Source: Bugulina stolonifera
Lineage: Eukaryota > Bryozoa > Gymnolaemata > Cheilostomatida > Bugulidae
Direction of reading: 5' to 3'
NCBI GenBank assembly: GCA_935421135.1
Contig: OW285192.1
Location: forward strand, 13,471,501 to 13,535,500
DNA length: 64,000 bases
Part shown: in pieces, positions 41,401 to 53,214 of the stretch
Position numbering within the stretch: the stretch's first letter is position 1
Layout: each line of letters begins with the position of its first letter
The notes under the pieces: model-generated
Told to the model about the DNA's origin: nothing
The model's input: only the letters and a program-made list of their open reading frames with translations
The model's database searches: none
Program-made: the position numbers and the translations under genes

Positions 41401-44400
41401 GGAGTAGCTGCTCTTTCTACTTTACTCTGTCTTCAACTCTTGACACTGTGATTAGGTCAATCAGGCCATCAAGGTTTTGTAAGTTTTAAATTGTTGACGG
41501 GAATCTATTTCAGTGTATGCTAAGATATTTTGGGATTTTTGCATGTGGGGATTTTTTAACATTGTGATGCATCTTTGAGTGTAACTTAGGCAGTGCAGTT
41601 GCCACAAAAGGCCAATTTTTGCATGTGGAATTTGAGAAGTGATGAAGGGACACCAATATCCATGCAAAGGGACACTGTGTCCCTTGGGGACACATTTGGG
41701 CATCCCTGCTCTACATAATGCTAATACATGTTGTACTATGATAACAATCTGCATAGTAAATTACATGTACATGCATGTCTAGTTAGAGTATTAATTAGAG
41801 TAATTGTTTACTATATACTATAGTAAACAACCTACAAATGTATATCGTTTTATTACACACTGTACAACTGTACCTAAAATAATATTAAAGAGACAGCAGT
41901 TAATATAGGAAGACAATTTCTATGACCGTTATTGATTTCACATGTAAAAACACATACCTCAGTCTAAGTTAGACTGTAGGTGGTACAGCCAGATTAAAAT
42001 ATAAAGATGAGATAATCTCCCTTGGTTATTATTAATTATTCAGGTGATGAAAAGTGATTCTAAACAGGATATAGATTAATTATACAGTCTTTCTTACAGA
42101 TCAGTGATAGTGTTCTATAACGCAGACTTAGTTACATCAAACAAGTATTATTAATTCTTATTTGATAGGTTGAATACCAAGTGATACACATGGTCTATAA
42201 TAATACTTACTACGTAAATGTACACCTAGAAGGTATTGCTATTTCTAGTACAAAAAAGGCTGTTGATTATACACTATTTAGTTGCAATATCCCTCATGAC
42301 TAAAAATATTATTTCTGGTGACAACGTGTTGTAATTTACCCAGATTATGAGACCGCTAATTATAAGCTTAATCCTAATCCAAAGACGCTAATTATAAGCT
42401 TAATCCTAATCCAAAGACGTAGACACTGAAACCTTAGACATTTCCTTATACATTGTATGTCTAGTGGGGTTTCATCATTGTCTGTCTACCTTATACATGT
42501 ACATCCTTGTTTTAACACTACATGTATAATCGTAATGACATTGTTTTCTCATAATTATAATATTGCTGTCAATCACATATTAGTGTATTCAGGGTCTCAA
42601 GATTGTAAAATCTATGAAATGTGCCCTGTCATGCCCATAATTCTAGATGTTACAATTATGCTTAAATGACTTTAATTTTCTTTTGAAAGTATAACAGCAA
42701 TAACGTGCGTCCTATTTACTATTGGCCATCATCACAACCATGAGTCGCTGGCGAGGAGAGCGGCCATATTGGCTCTAGCTAAGATGTTCACAATAGATTT
42801 ACTTGATACTGTAGACATACTAGATGTCTTGTTTGAAACAGCCAAGGAAAACCCGGTGAGTCGGTTTTTTTAGTTTTTACTTCTAAGTTATATCTCTTAT
42901 CATGCGCATGTAGTTTGGTGCAGAAGTGGAAAAAGTTGAGATAGCCTTTGTTCTTCTCCAAAACTGAAGCTGGATAAGTTGTCTGTATATTTTATTGGTG
43001 GACTGTCCCCAACCACAAACAAGGAACAAAGCTCTCCAATTTCTCCATCACTGTACTTGATGCTTTATGTGCGCGGTATTGATTTACTTCTGTCGAGAGT
43101 AGATAAGTCCGAATTGATTCAGCGCAGTGTGCACGTATATAAGTATCAATATTGGTTCTATATTTCACAGTAATTTAAACTAAATACTGGCATTCTATTG
43201 AATTTATATTCTACATTGCATGGTTAGAAGTACCTCGGGCTGAATTGGTATGATAAATTAATGTTAATTAGAAACACACCTTTGGTAAAAGGGTATCACA
43301 GCACAGTATAATACGCACCTTATACTAACTTCAATTTACCAAACATTCAGATCATGTTGAGTGTGGTAGTGGTTTTTTGGAAACATGGAATTAAGCTGAT
43401 ATTATTATGATGACATTTATAGAAAAACACAATATACTCTCTGAGCGGCAGTTTGGCTTTAGAAAAAATCACTCAACTGAACAATTACTTCTATCTGTAC
43501 TTCAAAACTGGAAAGTAGAACTTGACAAACCAGACCCCTGTTATATTGGTGCGCTATCTCTTGACATTCGTAAAGCATTTGATACAGTTAATCATGATTT
43601 ATTACTACACATCCTAAGCAACAACCAATTCTCTCGCACAACTATACTTAGGTCATATCTTAAAAATCGAAACCAAATAATGAAAGTAGGAGAATCCCGA
43701 TCAACGTCCTTACCTATAACATGTGGAGTACCACAGGGCTCCATTTTAGGGCCTATTCTGTTCAATCTAGCAATTAATGATATACTGCTAACATTTAAAA
43801 ATTCTTACGCATATGCAGACAACTCCTTATTATTCTGCAAAGCACATAATATTCCTCAAACCCTAGCCAACTCTGAACTCCTACTAAAAGAGGCATCAAA
43901 CTGGTATAAAAACCATCTACTACAGCTCAACATCACTAAAACACAGTTCTGCATTTTCTCCAACAGAAATGTTAAAGAATTTTACCACATACGCTATCAA
44001 GACATCAACATCGAGTCCCGGCACTCTATAAATATACTAGGTGCCACCCTTGACACAGACCTCAATTTCCACTCTCACGCTACTGAAATATCAACTAAAG
44101 CCAATAAGATAATTTATCTAATATCAAAACTTACAAAATATATGAACGTTGAAAGTCACTAAAGACCTATAAAGCATTAGTCCGCCCCATATTGGAATAT
44201 TGCTCAGCAATTTATTTAGAAACTACTCAAAAAACAACAGATTTAATAGAGAGAGTACGAAATAAAGCCATCAGAATAATAATATCTGCACCCAAAAAAT
44301 TTTCTATAACAAATGGCCGGTCACTTTTAAACCTACCAACACTCTATAGTCGAAGACTTTTTCTTTTTCACAAATTCACACATAAAAAATTATCAAAAAA

Positions 44401-46175
44401 CAAAGCCTCAAAGCACATCTTGCATCTTGTACAAAAATCTAACAGACATCAGCGCTCTTTACGTAGCAACTGCCTCATAATTAAACCTTCATACAGAACC
44501 AATTATGGCAAATCAACTCTATTAAACCTTCTACATAAATTTACATTAAATAATCTTCCTTCCAAAAGTCTTTTATCCTTTACATGAATTAATAAATATA
44601 CAATGACTTAAAACCAGTTTTGGGCATTATGTCCCATAGACCCTATTTAATAAATATCTTTCTGGATCCTATGCTGAAGTCTTTTCCTATCTTTCTCATT
44701 GACGTAGTGGGCAATCTCTTTATTCTTTCTTTCCGGTCACCCTTTTAGCTCTCAGTCGTTCTACGCTGACACCTATCTCTAATCTACTGCCACTATGTAC
44801 ATATTGTTGATGATTATTATATTATGCTTATTATAATGTTGGCTCTGATCGGTAACAAATATGTTGATCCCTCTTTTTTTTTTTTTTTTGTTTTACTATA
44901 TATGTATGTGTATATATTACCTTTTTGCATTAATATAGCACCCATCTCGCTATTTTGCCCTTTTCTTTCTCCTATCATTGTATACACATTTGGTCATTAT
45001 ACATGTGCACTAATGTAGCACCAAACCTGTCTCTCCTTTTTACCTAAACTCCTATAATCTGCTATCACTTGTACATACTTTTAATACTTGTTATCTATCT
45101 GTTATTAAATCACATTATACTATATTATTGGCTCTTGTCATAAGCAATGATGTTTGCCTCCTCCTTTTTTTTTGTTCTCTTTGTTTATTTATTTATTCTC
45201 TCCTATGAGTTGTATATAATATATATATATTTTTTTTTGTGGTCAACAAGTTACCTTTAACAAAATAATGTTATCTGTAAACTTTTAGAAAACCCAATAA
45301 ATGTAAATGTAAATGTAATTTCCAAGCTGTAACACACATGTAGCTACTGTATACCGTACATGTGTGTCCACTCACACTACATGTTGTTATCTACAATACA
45401 ATGTCCAATGTTGTATAATAATAATATGATGTTCTGTTGCAGGGTTTCTCTGTGCCACTAGAAAACTTTGTACTGGCTATAGTTACCCTAAATCTTATGA
45501 GGCCTACAATCGTACTCATTAGTCTGTTTATTGACCATTTTGGGAGTCCAAAGACGAGTTTGAAGGTTAAGGTCGCTAAGTCAATAGTTGGTAAGTATGC
45601 CAAGAATTTTCTATAAGTTTATTGGGCCAATACATCAAGATTATTAGGGTTTCCTATCAATTGTTTAAAATGGTTGTTATCCATGTTTTGCACCAGGCAA
45701 ATAGAATGATTACTAGTAACCATGGTAATACAGATATTTTATAATATTATCAACATCAGCATGAGATCTATACCATTTCAGGTCAATTGATGATTCATAC
45801 ATACATGTATTTGTTGAATTGTTTAAGATGAAAGCGGGCCTATACAAGGTGTAACTTCTGTATTTATTATATTATTTTGTAGAGCTACTTATGTTGAACA
45901 TACCATTGCTCTGTATCAGAGTATATATTTCTGTCCACTATGATGATCAGATTTCTGTTTTCCTGGTAAAGAATATACTGGCCATCATGTATGGAGTTAT
46001 AGAAATATACGACTGCTGTCACGACGTGCTTGCGATAAGCAAGAATGAGGATGCACCTCAGCAAGTCGCAGCTTATACCAATGGTGGAAGCCATATTGCC
46101 GAGGAAAATAAACTGGAAATAGCAGATGTTAATGGAGTAACGGTATCAGAAAACAAAAATGAAGTTACTATGTAA
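38401..46175 (+). CDS. TMEM121/CECR6-like multipass membrane protein, copy B, 347 aa, six exons
   Basis: Exons are 38401-38574, 39177-39315, 40336-40459, 42690-42855, 45443-45590 and 45883-46175, totalling 1044 nt in frame. The paralogue of 21932-24925: exon lengths are 174/174, 139/148, 124/124, 166/166, 148/151 and 293/248, with identical phases. It starts MDSWFLAAVRGSDGNEKMVA against MDSWFLAAIRGSTGNEKVIA. Shared blocks are LPLGSLSWLLYAVLLGAR, GHHHNHESLARRAAILALAK, FTIDLLDTVDILDVLFE and ISVFLVKNILAIMYGVIEIY. The C-terminal tail is longer and hydrophilic (to NEVTM). Same family reasoning as copy A. Introns are much larger, because intron 3 holds a hAT-type element and intron 4 a LINE fragment and a MITE. 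AATAAA at 46257-46262 is a likely poly(A) signal. Confidence 0.82.
40502..41708. mobile_element. Non-autonomous hAT-type transposon, 1207 bp, in copy B intron 3
   Basis: Both ends read inward as CAGGGATGCCCAAA, a typical hAT terminal sequence. They are bordered by a perfect 8-bp duplication CTCTACAT (40494-40501 and 41709-41716). Subterminal AAGGGACA blocks are also inverted. No transposase frame is intact; the longest frame is 122 codons (40698-41066, minus) and is unrecognised. Confidence 0.92.
42355..42418. repeat. 32-bp direct duplication
   Basis: GCTAATTATAAGCTTAATCC plus 12 further bases is repeated exactly once in tandem (starts at 42355 and 42387), inside copy B intron 3. Confidence 0.85.
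42914..43058. mobile_element. GTGCAGAAGTGGAG-family MITE, copy 3 (copy B intron 4)
   Basis: The left end is TTGGTGCAGAAGTGGAAAAA and the right end contains CCAATTTCTCCATCACTGTA. The interior has CCCCAACCACAAACAAGGAA, the reverse complement of the interior of copies 1 and 4, so this copy lies in the opposite orientation. Confidence 0.8.
43380..45316 (+). mobile_element. 5'-truncated, inactive non-LTR retrotransposon (LINE)
   Basis: Reverse transcriptase reads from 43407 to 44162 and continues in another frame at 44192-44587. Motifs are GFRKNHSTEQLLLS, LDIRKAFDTVNHDLL, CGVPQGSILGPILF and the active site YADN, where the family has YADD. The missing second Asp, a frameshift near 44160 and the absence of endonuclease show it is dead. 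The following 0.7 kb (untranslated, T-rich tracts) ends in AATAAATGTAAATGTAAATG, a short tandem tail typical of LINE 3' ends. It resembles the CR1/jockey-type clades, but the clade is not assigned. It lies in TMEM121-like copy B intron 4, same strand. Confidence 0.9.
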
Positions 46176-46256
46176 TAGTAGATTATTCTATTTCGTAGAA
46201 AGCTCATCTATGTGCTGACTCTGTTTACAATAGATACCCAGAGTCAGCATTTGAGA

Positions 46257-46262
46257 AATAAA
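46257..46262 (+). terminator. Likely polyadenylation signal of TMEM121-like copy B
   Basis: AATAAA lies 82 bp after the stop codon on the sense strand. Confidence 0.6.
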
Positions 46263-47882
46263 TGTAGAGTTGGCCAAAGAGTAGCTATGCACAACAAATC
46301 TAGGCAGTTTGGACACAATGTAAGAATTTATATTCTATTTTATGCGGCACTCCTTTGATTTGCATCATATTTTCTATCACATATCACGTATTATGTATTA
46401 CATAACATGAGGAAGGGAATTTATTATTTTGCAGTTTTGATCACTACAAAAATTTGGCTAATGCTATGATCCTTTTGCAGTTTGAATTATTATTGTAGAT
46501 ACCCAGTGAAGCAATTAAAATGATAATAGTTTTTATTACAAGTCTATAGACTACATAAACTACACCTACTGTGCAAAAAATATATATCTGTGTTTATGGA
46601 GGCTACTGGCGCTTTTTTCAGACATGTATAATGTTATGGCACTGTTTAGTGCACCCTACACTTGACGTGCATGTAGTTTACTGTACCCTGCGCTTGGCAT
46701 AGTTTACTGTGCCCTGCATTTGACACGCCCTGTGGTAGGTATTTATTGTTCAGTTCAGAGTTTGAAATGCCTGTAGAGGCGAAACATTTGGCAGGTCCTA
46801 TTAACAAGCAAACAACAGTTTATTTAACCTCCCTACGGCAAACATAACCTAGCCTGTATGTGTTATAATAATAATACTATCTGCATAAACCTGTTACTAG
46901 ACAAGGACAATGCTACATGTAGATTCACAGAGAATATCACTCTGGATTTTTCAACTTTATTATTTTGTCAAAGTACACCAGTGCTATAATAACTATTTTC
47001 GGCAAAAAAACAGGTCAGAGTATCAGGGCTGCTCAAAGATCGATACTTTAAATTAGCTAAACATGCTCAATAAATTATGCAGGATCACAGGCTGCTTACA
47101 CTGTATTTCACACTGCAACGCTGGCCACAAACTTGTGATCAATGTACTCAAAGTACAATTTTGAGAGTTGGCACCGACAAATATTTGTTTTTGTACAGAT
47201 TTCTAGTCAAGCAAGTGCTCACTTTGCTCTCTGGTTGTTACAGCCCTGGAGTACACCAATGAGGTCACTTCAATTTTAGTGTTTTTAGTCTTTAGGGTGG
47301 TCAGCTACATTTTGAACGGTAAATGTCTTTCAATGTAAAAAATTCTTAGCAAAATGAAGTTCTAATATGATAGTTGCACAATCACATTAACCATCTAAAT
47401 TGGCTGAGAATTCCTAAGAATTATTATTCTCAAGTGATTACCAGTTTTCTGAGGTTTAGCTTTTCATAGCAACATAATTAACTTTAGTTCTAAGAAATAA
47501 AATAATATGTAGCAAACATTGGTTGCTTAGAGAAGCCATTATTTGTGTCACCATGAAATGAGTCATCTTACCACATGCTGACATGCAGCCAGTGCTATTG
47601 GCAGACAGATGCTTAGAAGAACACCACCCAGTCATAACAGTGATATGTAAAACTGTATGCCTCAAATACCAAATACCAGACACAACTTTACTCAGCAAGG
47701 ATTTGCAATTATCGATGGTAGTAGTTGCAGTCTTATAAACCACATTAATGCATCTTCAACGAATTGCATGTAGCAATTGTTGCATTAAAGCTTGTAGAAT
47801 GAAGAGAGAACAATTTCCCATGTGCTAGTGTACGTGTATGTGTAAGATTTGACAGCAATCAGGTATCAATCATAATTGTATA

Positions 47883-47932
47883 GAGTTGTCTTCTCTCTTT
47901 TTCTTGTTCATGGAAGAGAGAAAAGACAACTC
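47883..47932. repeat. Short dispersed hairpin (GAGTTGTCTTCTCTC type)
   Basis: GAGTTGTCTT at 47883-47892 pairs with AAGACAACTC at 47923-47932, with CTCTC/GAGAG pairing inside, around a short T-rich loop. It is one of several near-identical hairpins in the window. Confidence 0.75.
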
Positions 47933-48916
47933 ATTATCATGATTCATGGCATTGGAACACTCAGAGTGAATATAGAAATACAAATCTTTCAATTGTTAAC
48001 AAATCTTTGTACTTTCATCATTTTCTAAAAAGTCTTTTGTCATTCGCGTGCATTTTCTTTCTGAGTAATGTGGTCTTGAATGAGCAGCCAACCTCTGGTA
48101 CTTTGCCTAGTACGTAACTAGAGTTGATACCCTCATGGCCACCTCGGCAAATTCTTCAAAAAAGAAGCTTCATCAATCATGTGACATTCAACCCTAACAC
48201 ACAGTTAAACTATCACAACATGCACTTTTTTGTAGCTTAACTTGCATCCCTTCATCTGTCTTAGTGATGACAGAAGTTTAATTCCAAGAGGGGTTTTAGT
48301 TTTCGCACAGTACAGAACTCTGCTAACACCTGTTAATACCTGCTATCACCTGCTAGTACCTTTAAACATTAATGTAATAACTATGTAGCAGATTTTGGAG
48401 ATTATAACTACCATGCTTAGTTGAAATATTTCTAATATTCAAAATATATATACATGTAATACAGCTCGCGAGTACCGCAAAGGTAAAAATTATATTAGCT
48501 AATAGGGCGAGGGAGGTACTAGATGTCCAATAGTTTTATCAGCCTCCTTGATTTCTTATTGTACTACTATTTGTGCTGCTCCTAAGCAGTTGCAGAGGAC
48601 AGCTTCTCTTATTAGTCCAGCTCTAGACTAGAGCTATCCGAGGTAAAGCTCTGTAGTAAGCACAGAGCTTTACCTTGGGTAGCTAGCTATCTGATAGCTT
48701 TAATGTAGCACTACTTGCTCAATATATTATAGATACAAATCTGCTACATGTGTTGGAGTTGGGAGTTTCACTTTATCTGCATGGTATCAGGCCGAATCTA
48801 TTACATCAGGTGAGATGAAGCAAGAATAATGCTGTAGGGAGTATAACATAGCTTGGAGTAGCAATGCTGTACACCCTATGCTCTAGATACTTACACTACA
48901 ATAGTTCTGTTACATG

Positions 48917-49080
48917 TAGGTGCAGTGGTGGAGAAATCTGAACAGCCTTAGCTCCCCGTTTGCGGTTGGGGCTTGTTGTAAGATAAGGTCAGTCAACCAA
49001 TAAAATATTAAGATGATGAATTCGCCTGCTTCAGTTTTGGCAAAGACCAAAGGGTTTCTCAAACTCCACTTCTGCACCTG
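48917..49080. mobile_element. GTGCAGAAGTGGAG-family MITE, copy 4, just 5' of the BCL2-like gene
   Basis: The left end is TAGGTGCAGTGGTGGAGAAA and the right end contains CTCCACTTCTGCACCT. The interior matches copy 1 at 30880-31043. It ends about 75 bp before the BCL2-like start codon, so it may form part of that promoter or 5' UTR. Confidence 0.85.
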
Positions 49081-49155
49081 ATTCCAATAGTAATATTATT
49101 GTGTTGCAGCTACTGTTCCCACTGGATAGAAATAGCTAACTAGTTGTGAAGTAGT

Positions 49156-52100
49156 ATGGAGTCTGGTGAAACAGCAGTGAATCCGTCAGTCAATGATTGT
49201 TCATTGGAGGAAGCGGAGAGGAAGCTCGATGTAGGAGGATGTTTGGAAAGTGAAGACGCTGATATTAGTGGGGTCAGTGTGTATGCAGAAGACAGTGGCA
49301 TAGAAACGGCTTTAGATAATACGAACATCGATGTTGAAGCAGATAACTCGGCATTGGATGAAGTGGACATCGATGACAAGTCTGGAGGTGAGCATGAAAA
49401 ACTTTGTGAAGTTAAAAACTCAGCAGTCAAACAGATAACTAAGAGAAACAGACACACAAGTAAAGCAGAAAATGAAAAAGCAAAACGAAGTAGATGTATG
49501 ACTGAAGTGTTTGGTGACAAAGGCGTCTGTGGTAACAAGGAAAGAGGTGGAGCTGAGTATTTACATGACGACACAGAGGAAAGTCAGATTGAAGATGTAA
49601 CGACCAGCATAATATCTGCCAGAGCTGAGACTTATGCTTCACGAAATGAGGTCAAGACAGAACTAGATTGGCTGAGTGCAGAGAGAATTTTGTTTGGACC
49701 CAAATTGGCCCAGGTGAGCATGGAGGGCAGTGACATTGAGATTGAAGTGGCCCAGGCGAGTACAGAGTTCGGTGATATTGAGACTGAACTAGTCCAGGCA
49801 GGCATAAAGGGTAGAGAAGTTAAGATAAAAATAGCCTCGGTGAGCACAGAGTTCAGCGAAACTGAAATTGGAATGGCCCAGGTGAGCATAGTGGTCAGTG
49901 AAATTGAGACCAAAATGGCCCAGGTGAGCACAGAGGTCAGTGAAGTTGAGACTGGAATGGCCCAGGTGAGCACAGAGGTCAGTGAAATTGAGACTGGAAT
50001 GGCCCAGGTGAACACAAAGGTCAGTGAAATTGAGGCTGGAATGGCCCAGGTGAACACAGTGATTAGTAGAACTGAGACTGGAATGGCACAGGTAGACAGA
50101 GATTGGACGGAGACAGTAAAAGAAGTGATACAGGAAAGTGGTAAGGAGAACAATGGCATCAGCAGTCCCACAGTTCATAGACACATAGACCACCCATGGG
50201 TGTCTGGAGCCATTGTGAGAGAGGCAATGTATCAAACGTAAGTACGGGTGAAGACCTACATAACATGTGAATATCAAGTACATGCAAGTTATGAATGCTG
50301 TGTTTATCTTAATGTAAACTGTACAGCAATATCCAAGAGGGTACAGGATACCTTGTAGCTTTCTGCCGTGTACACGCAATAGCATACAAGTCATGTAAAT
50401 ATAATCATTTTAAGCTAAAAAGTTGAGGCCAAATTTGGTAGATGGACAGGCAATAAAACGTGAACTTATTACAATCCAAGTTCTTATACGCTGCGTTTTT
50501 ATCCTAAATTAGTTTCTAATCCAGAACAATATAAATTGAACTTTCCCACCAGCAATGGTAATGGAAGTAGAGTATCATGTTCAGACAAAACTTTGACTGA
50601 AATTTTCTGCTTTGTAGAGCAAAGTACAACAACACTCCATACACATGTAACTTTGACCGTACTTTTGGAGTGGACGGAACTGATCGAGAAAATTCGGAAG
50701 AAATTCAATTGCTGAGACAGACTGTCATGGAAGCTATGGAACAGATATGTAAGTTAGCAAGTAGAAATACAGCATATGGATGCACACATACAACGTGCAG
50801 TTGTGGGTGTAATAGAGATGATGGTAGCTATTTCTGTTGTAGCATATTAGCCTATCAGGAGTCTTTATTTTTATGAGTCCAGTATAAGGAAATATACTAT
50901 CTAAGCTACCCATATGTTTTGAAAAACAGTTTGCTTATGTGCTAGAGTTGAAATGCCTAACCGTTGTTTTTCTAATATTTGTTTTGAAATTTACGTCACT
51001 GACTGTGAGTGTTACTTACATTGTATGTAAACTACTAAACTTGAGGTTGGATAGCAGAATTAGATGGTGGTTGTAATATAATGATCCAGCTAGTGAACAA
51101 GTCCATATTCATATGTATATAGGTGCATATGTACACTGTATATACACTTGGACGTATACATGTGTACCATGTATAGACCTGTAGGGACAATGTATAATGT
51201 ACACAGTACATAGACCTGTTAGTATACATGTATATCATGCACTATTTCATCAGATCTCTGCAATGAACACCTACATATTTATTTTGACTTTGCAGTCGCT
51301 AGCGAGCATTTGGAGATCTTCAAGTCTAACTACATGCGTACTGTGGTGACCCACTTTATTGACAACATATATGACAGCAGGAAGTCTAGTAAATCTCTAT
51401 ACAGAACTCTAAATGGCATCCATGGAGTTGAAGAACTAACTTGGCCAAAAGTTTTGCTGGTAAGTAGCCTCTACCAGTGCAGTTGGTTGTAACCATGGTA
51501 ACCAAAATGTATTCGCATTACTCTATTACCTGTAGCCTCTGTACCTTAACTGTCTATATTCCAACTAGTACATTGTACATCACACACATTCTGTAGCCTG
51601 CGCAGTGTGTAATAAGCTGGAGTATTTACAGATGCTGACTTATATACAAGCACTGACGTGTATGGTTATGGAGAATATACAACTTCACACTATCTCCCAC
51701 CATATGAAAGTTCTGGCTAATGTAGCCAACTGGGTGCTGGAGTATTTTACCGTGAACGACGTTCACAGCTGGATCTATAGTGTTGGCGGTGGCTGGGTAA
51801 GTGTACTCCCACCTCTAGCCTAGGTTCCACAAAGTCAGAAACTGCAGGCATGAATACATGCAAACATGTACATGTATTTGGGTCATTACATTGCAAAATT
51901 TGAAGTTGTCCCTTCTTATTCAGTTGAACCAAGAGAAGACAACTTTAATCAATAGCCTATGAATATCCTTGTATGAAAACTTGTTTTTTCTGCAATGTTC
52001 AACAGCTGTCTGTTGCACATGTTGTTTCAGCCATATTCATGTAATAGAACATAGAGCTCTATAATGAAAAACTATATGTATTCACTACATTGTATTTACA

Positions 52101-52431
52101 GACTACTTTGTCTAACATACATGTAATACCCTGCCTTCATACCATATTGTCACCAGAATTAATTAGGTGCAGTGTAGTACTTAAACCAAGAATAATATAT
52201 TATTATATCCAACATGACTGATTACCAGGTGTATGCTTATGCCATTTTTGTGTCTCTTTGTAGGAATATTTAGCTGATAAAACACGGCTGCCATATCTGA
52301 TGCCGCTTCCGCCGACTATGGATGATCAGCGAGTTGCTGCGGGATTTGAGGCTGCTTCCCATGGAGACTTCATTATGGCGAGCTCAAACAAATATCTTGC
52401 TAAATGCCTGGAGGTTTATAGAAATGTATAA
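49156..52431 (+). CDS. BCL2-family-like protein with acidic N-terminus and 14-residue coiled-coil repeats, 569 aa, five exons
   Basis: Exons are 49156-50237, 50618-50748, 51296-51459, 51632-51796 and 52264-52431, totalling 1710 nt in frame. Residues 1-183 are acidic and unrecognised, with a basic patch (ITKRNRHTSKAENEKAKRSR). Residues 184-323 are ten 14-residue repeats, consensus VSEIETGMAQVSTE. The last 190 residues resemble a BCL2 fold: a BH1-like segment HGVEELTWPKVLLMLTYIQA (W454 in the place of the Trp of NWGR) and a BH2 segment VHSWIYSVGGGW (506-514), preceded by NVANWVLEYF. The intron directly after GGW sits where BCL2-family genes have their conserved BH2 intron. No clear BH3 was found; LRQTVMEAMEQIF is the candidate. 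There is no C-terminal membrane anchor, so it is probably not tail-anchored to mitochondria. The pro- or anti-apoptotic role is unknown. The fusion of the N-terminal exon to the BCL2 part rests on splice phase. Confidence 0.78.
49705..50124 (+). repeat. Coding 42-bp minisatellite (ten units) in the BCL2-like gene
   Basis: Ten 42-bp units each contain GGCCCAGGTGAGCACAGAGG-type sequence. Later units (about 49870-50080) are most alike; the first four are diverged. The unit is a multiple of 3 and of two heptads, so each adds exactly two coiled-coil turns (V, I, M, V at a/d). Confidence 0.93.
51902..51948. repeat. Short dispersed hairpin (GAAGTTGTC type)
   Basis: GAAGTTGTCCCTTCTT at 51902-51917 pairs with AAGAGAAGACAACTTT at 51931-51946. 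It is followed by AATCAATAGC, the sequence that also follows the foldback at 36350-36459. Confidence 0.7.
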
Positions 52432-53214
52432 TACATTATCTGACTTCTATGTACATCGTGTGATTATAATAATTATGTTTATATGTTAGTATATCTATTG
52501 ATTCGCAAGTAGATAGTAGACCGTCATTCCATGTTGATGTCAACGCTAGATTACTTTTATATTGTAGTCTGTAAACTTGTTTGCTGTTTTGCTTCATACA
52601 ATTTATATTACAATAATTATGTACGTTGACTTACGTTTTAAAATTAATTACATATTGGAATTAGCAGGAGACGACAACTTCAAAGCAATTACTGAGTGTC
52701 AGTTAACACAAAATACCAAAATATAGAATACAAATAGCTGATCATCATCCAAATTGCTGAAATAGACAATGTTCAACAAATTCAATCTGTCTTACTTTTA
52801 GTTTCTGTATTCAGTAAAACAAGCAAATGCACAAATAGGACAATATCTGGTTAAAAAATCTCATGTTGTGGACAAAGTTATTGATTTTGTTTGAACCAAG
52901 ACAACTATATTAGTTTGACTAGTTTTAAGACGACCAATGGTAACAAGAAACCAGTGAGTACTAAACAAGTCAATAACAATCTATGGTAAAATTATAGCAG
53001 ATCATAATGTAAATGTTGGCTATGATAAATAATTTAAAAGAACAAGGAACAATTTAACAACAGTTTTTTTGTTGCTTTCTGTAACTGTAGAATCTCATAA
53101 ATAGCATCACGGAACTGGAAGGGGGGAGAGGGGGTCATTGGACTTAATCAGGGGTATAAAGCTGGTCCATGAGAGCTGGGACTTGTTGTAACTGATCTAG
53201 TGCAGTGTCCAGTT
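52432..53214. other. Convergent intergenic between the BCL2-like gene and NSUN7
   Basis: Both genes end into this 783-bp stretch, so it should hold both 3' UTRs. GGAGACGACAACTTC (52667-52681) is a half-site of the dispersed hairpin. No gene is seen. Confidence 0.5.

Larger units (their letters stand above)
46176..49155. other. Intergenic, 3 kb, between copy B and the BCL2-like gene
   Basis: It holds the copy B 3' UTR, a GAGTTGTCTTCTCTC hairpin (47883-47932), a GGTAAAGCTCTGT foldback (about 48640-48676) and a MITE (48917-49080). No exon is recognised; the frame at 47456-47743 (minus) looks non-coding. Confidence 0.5.

Noticed and set aside
49632..50171. 179-codon minus-strand frame opposite the BCL2-like repeats
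   Set aside because: It is a shadow of the 42-bp repeat; the plus strand has the start, splice phases and BCL2-type exons.
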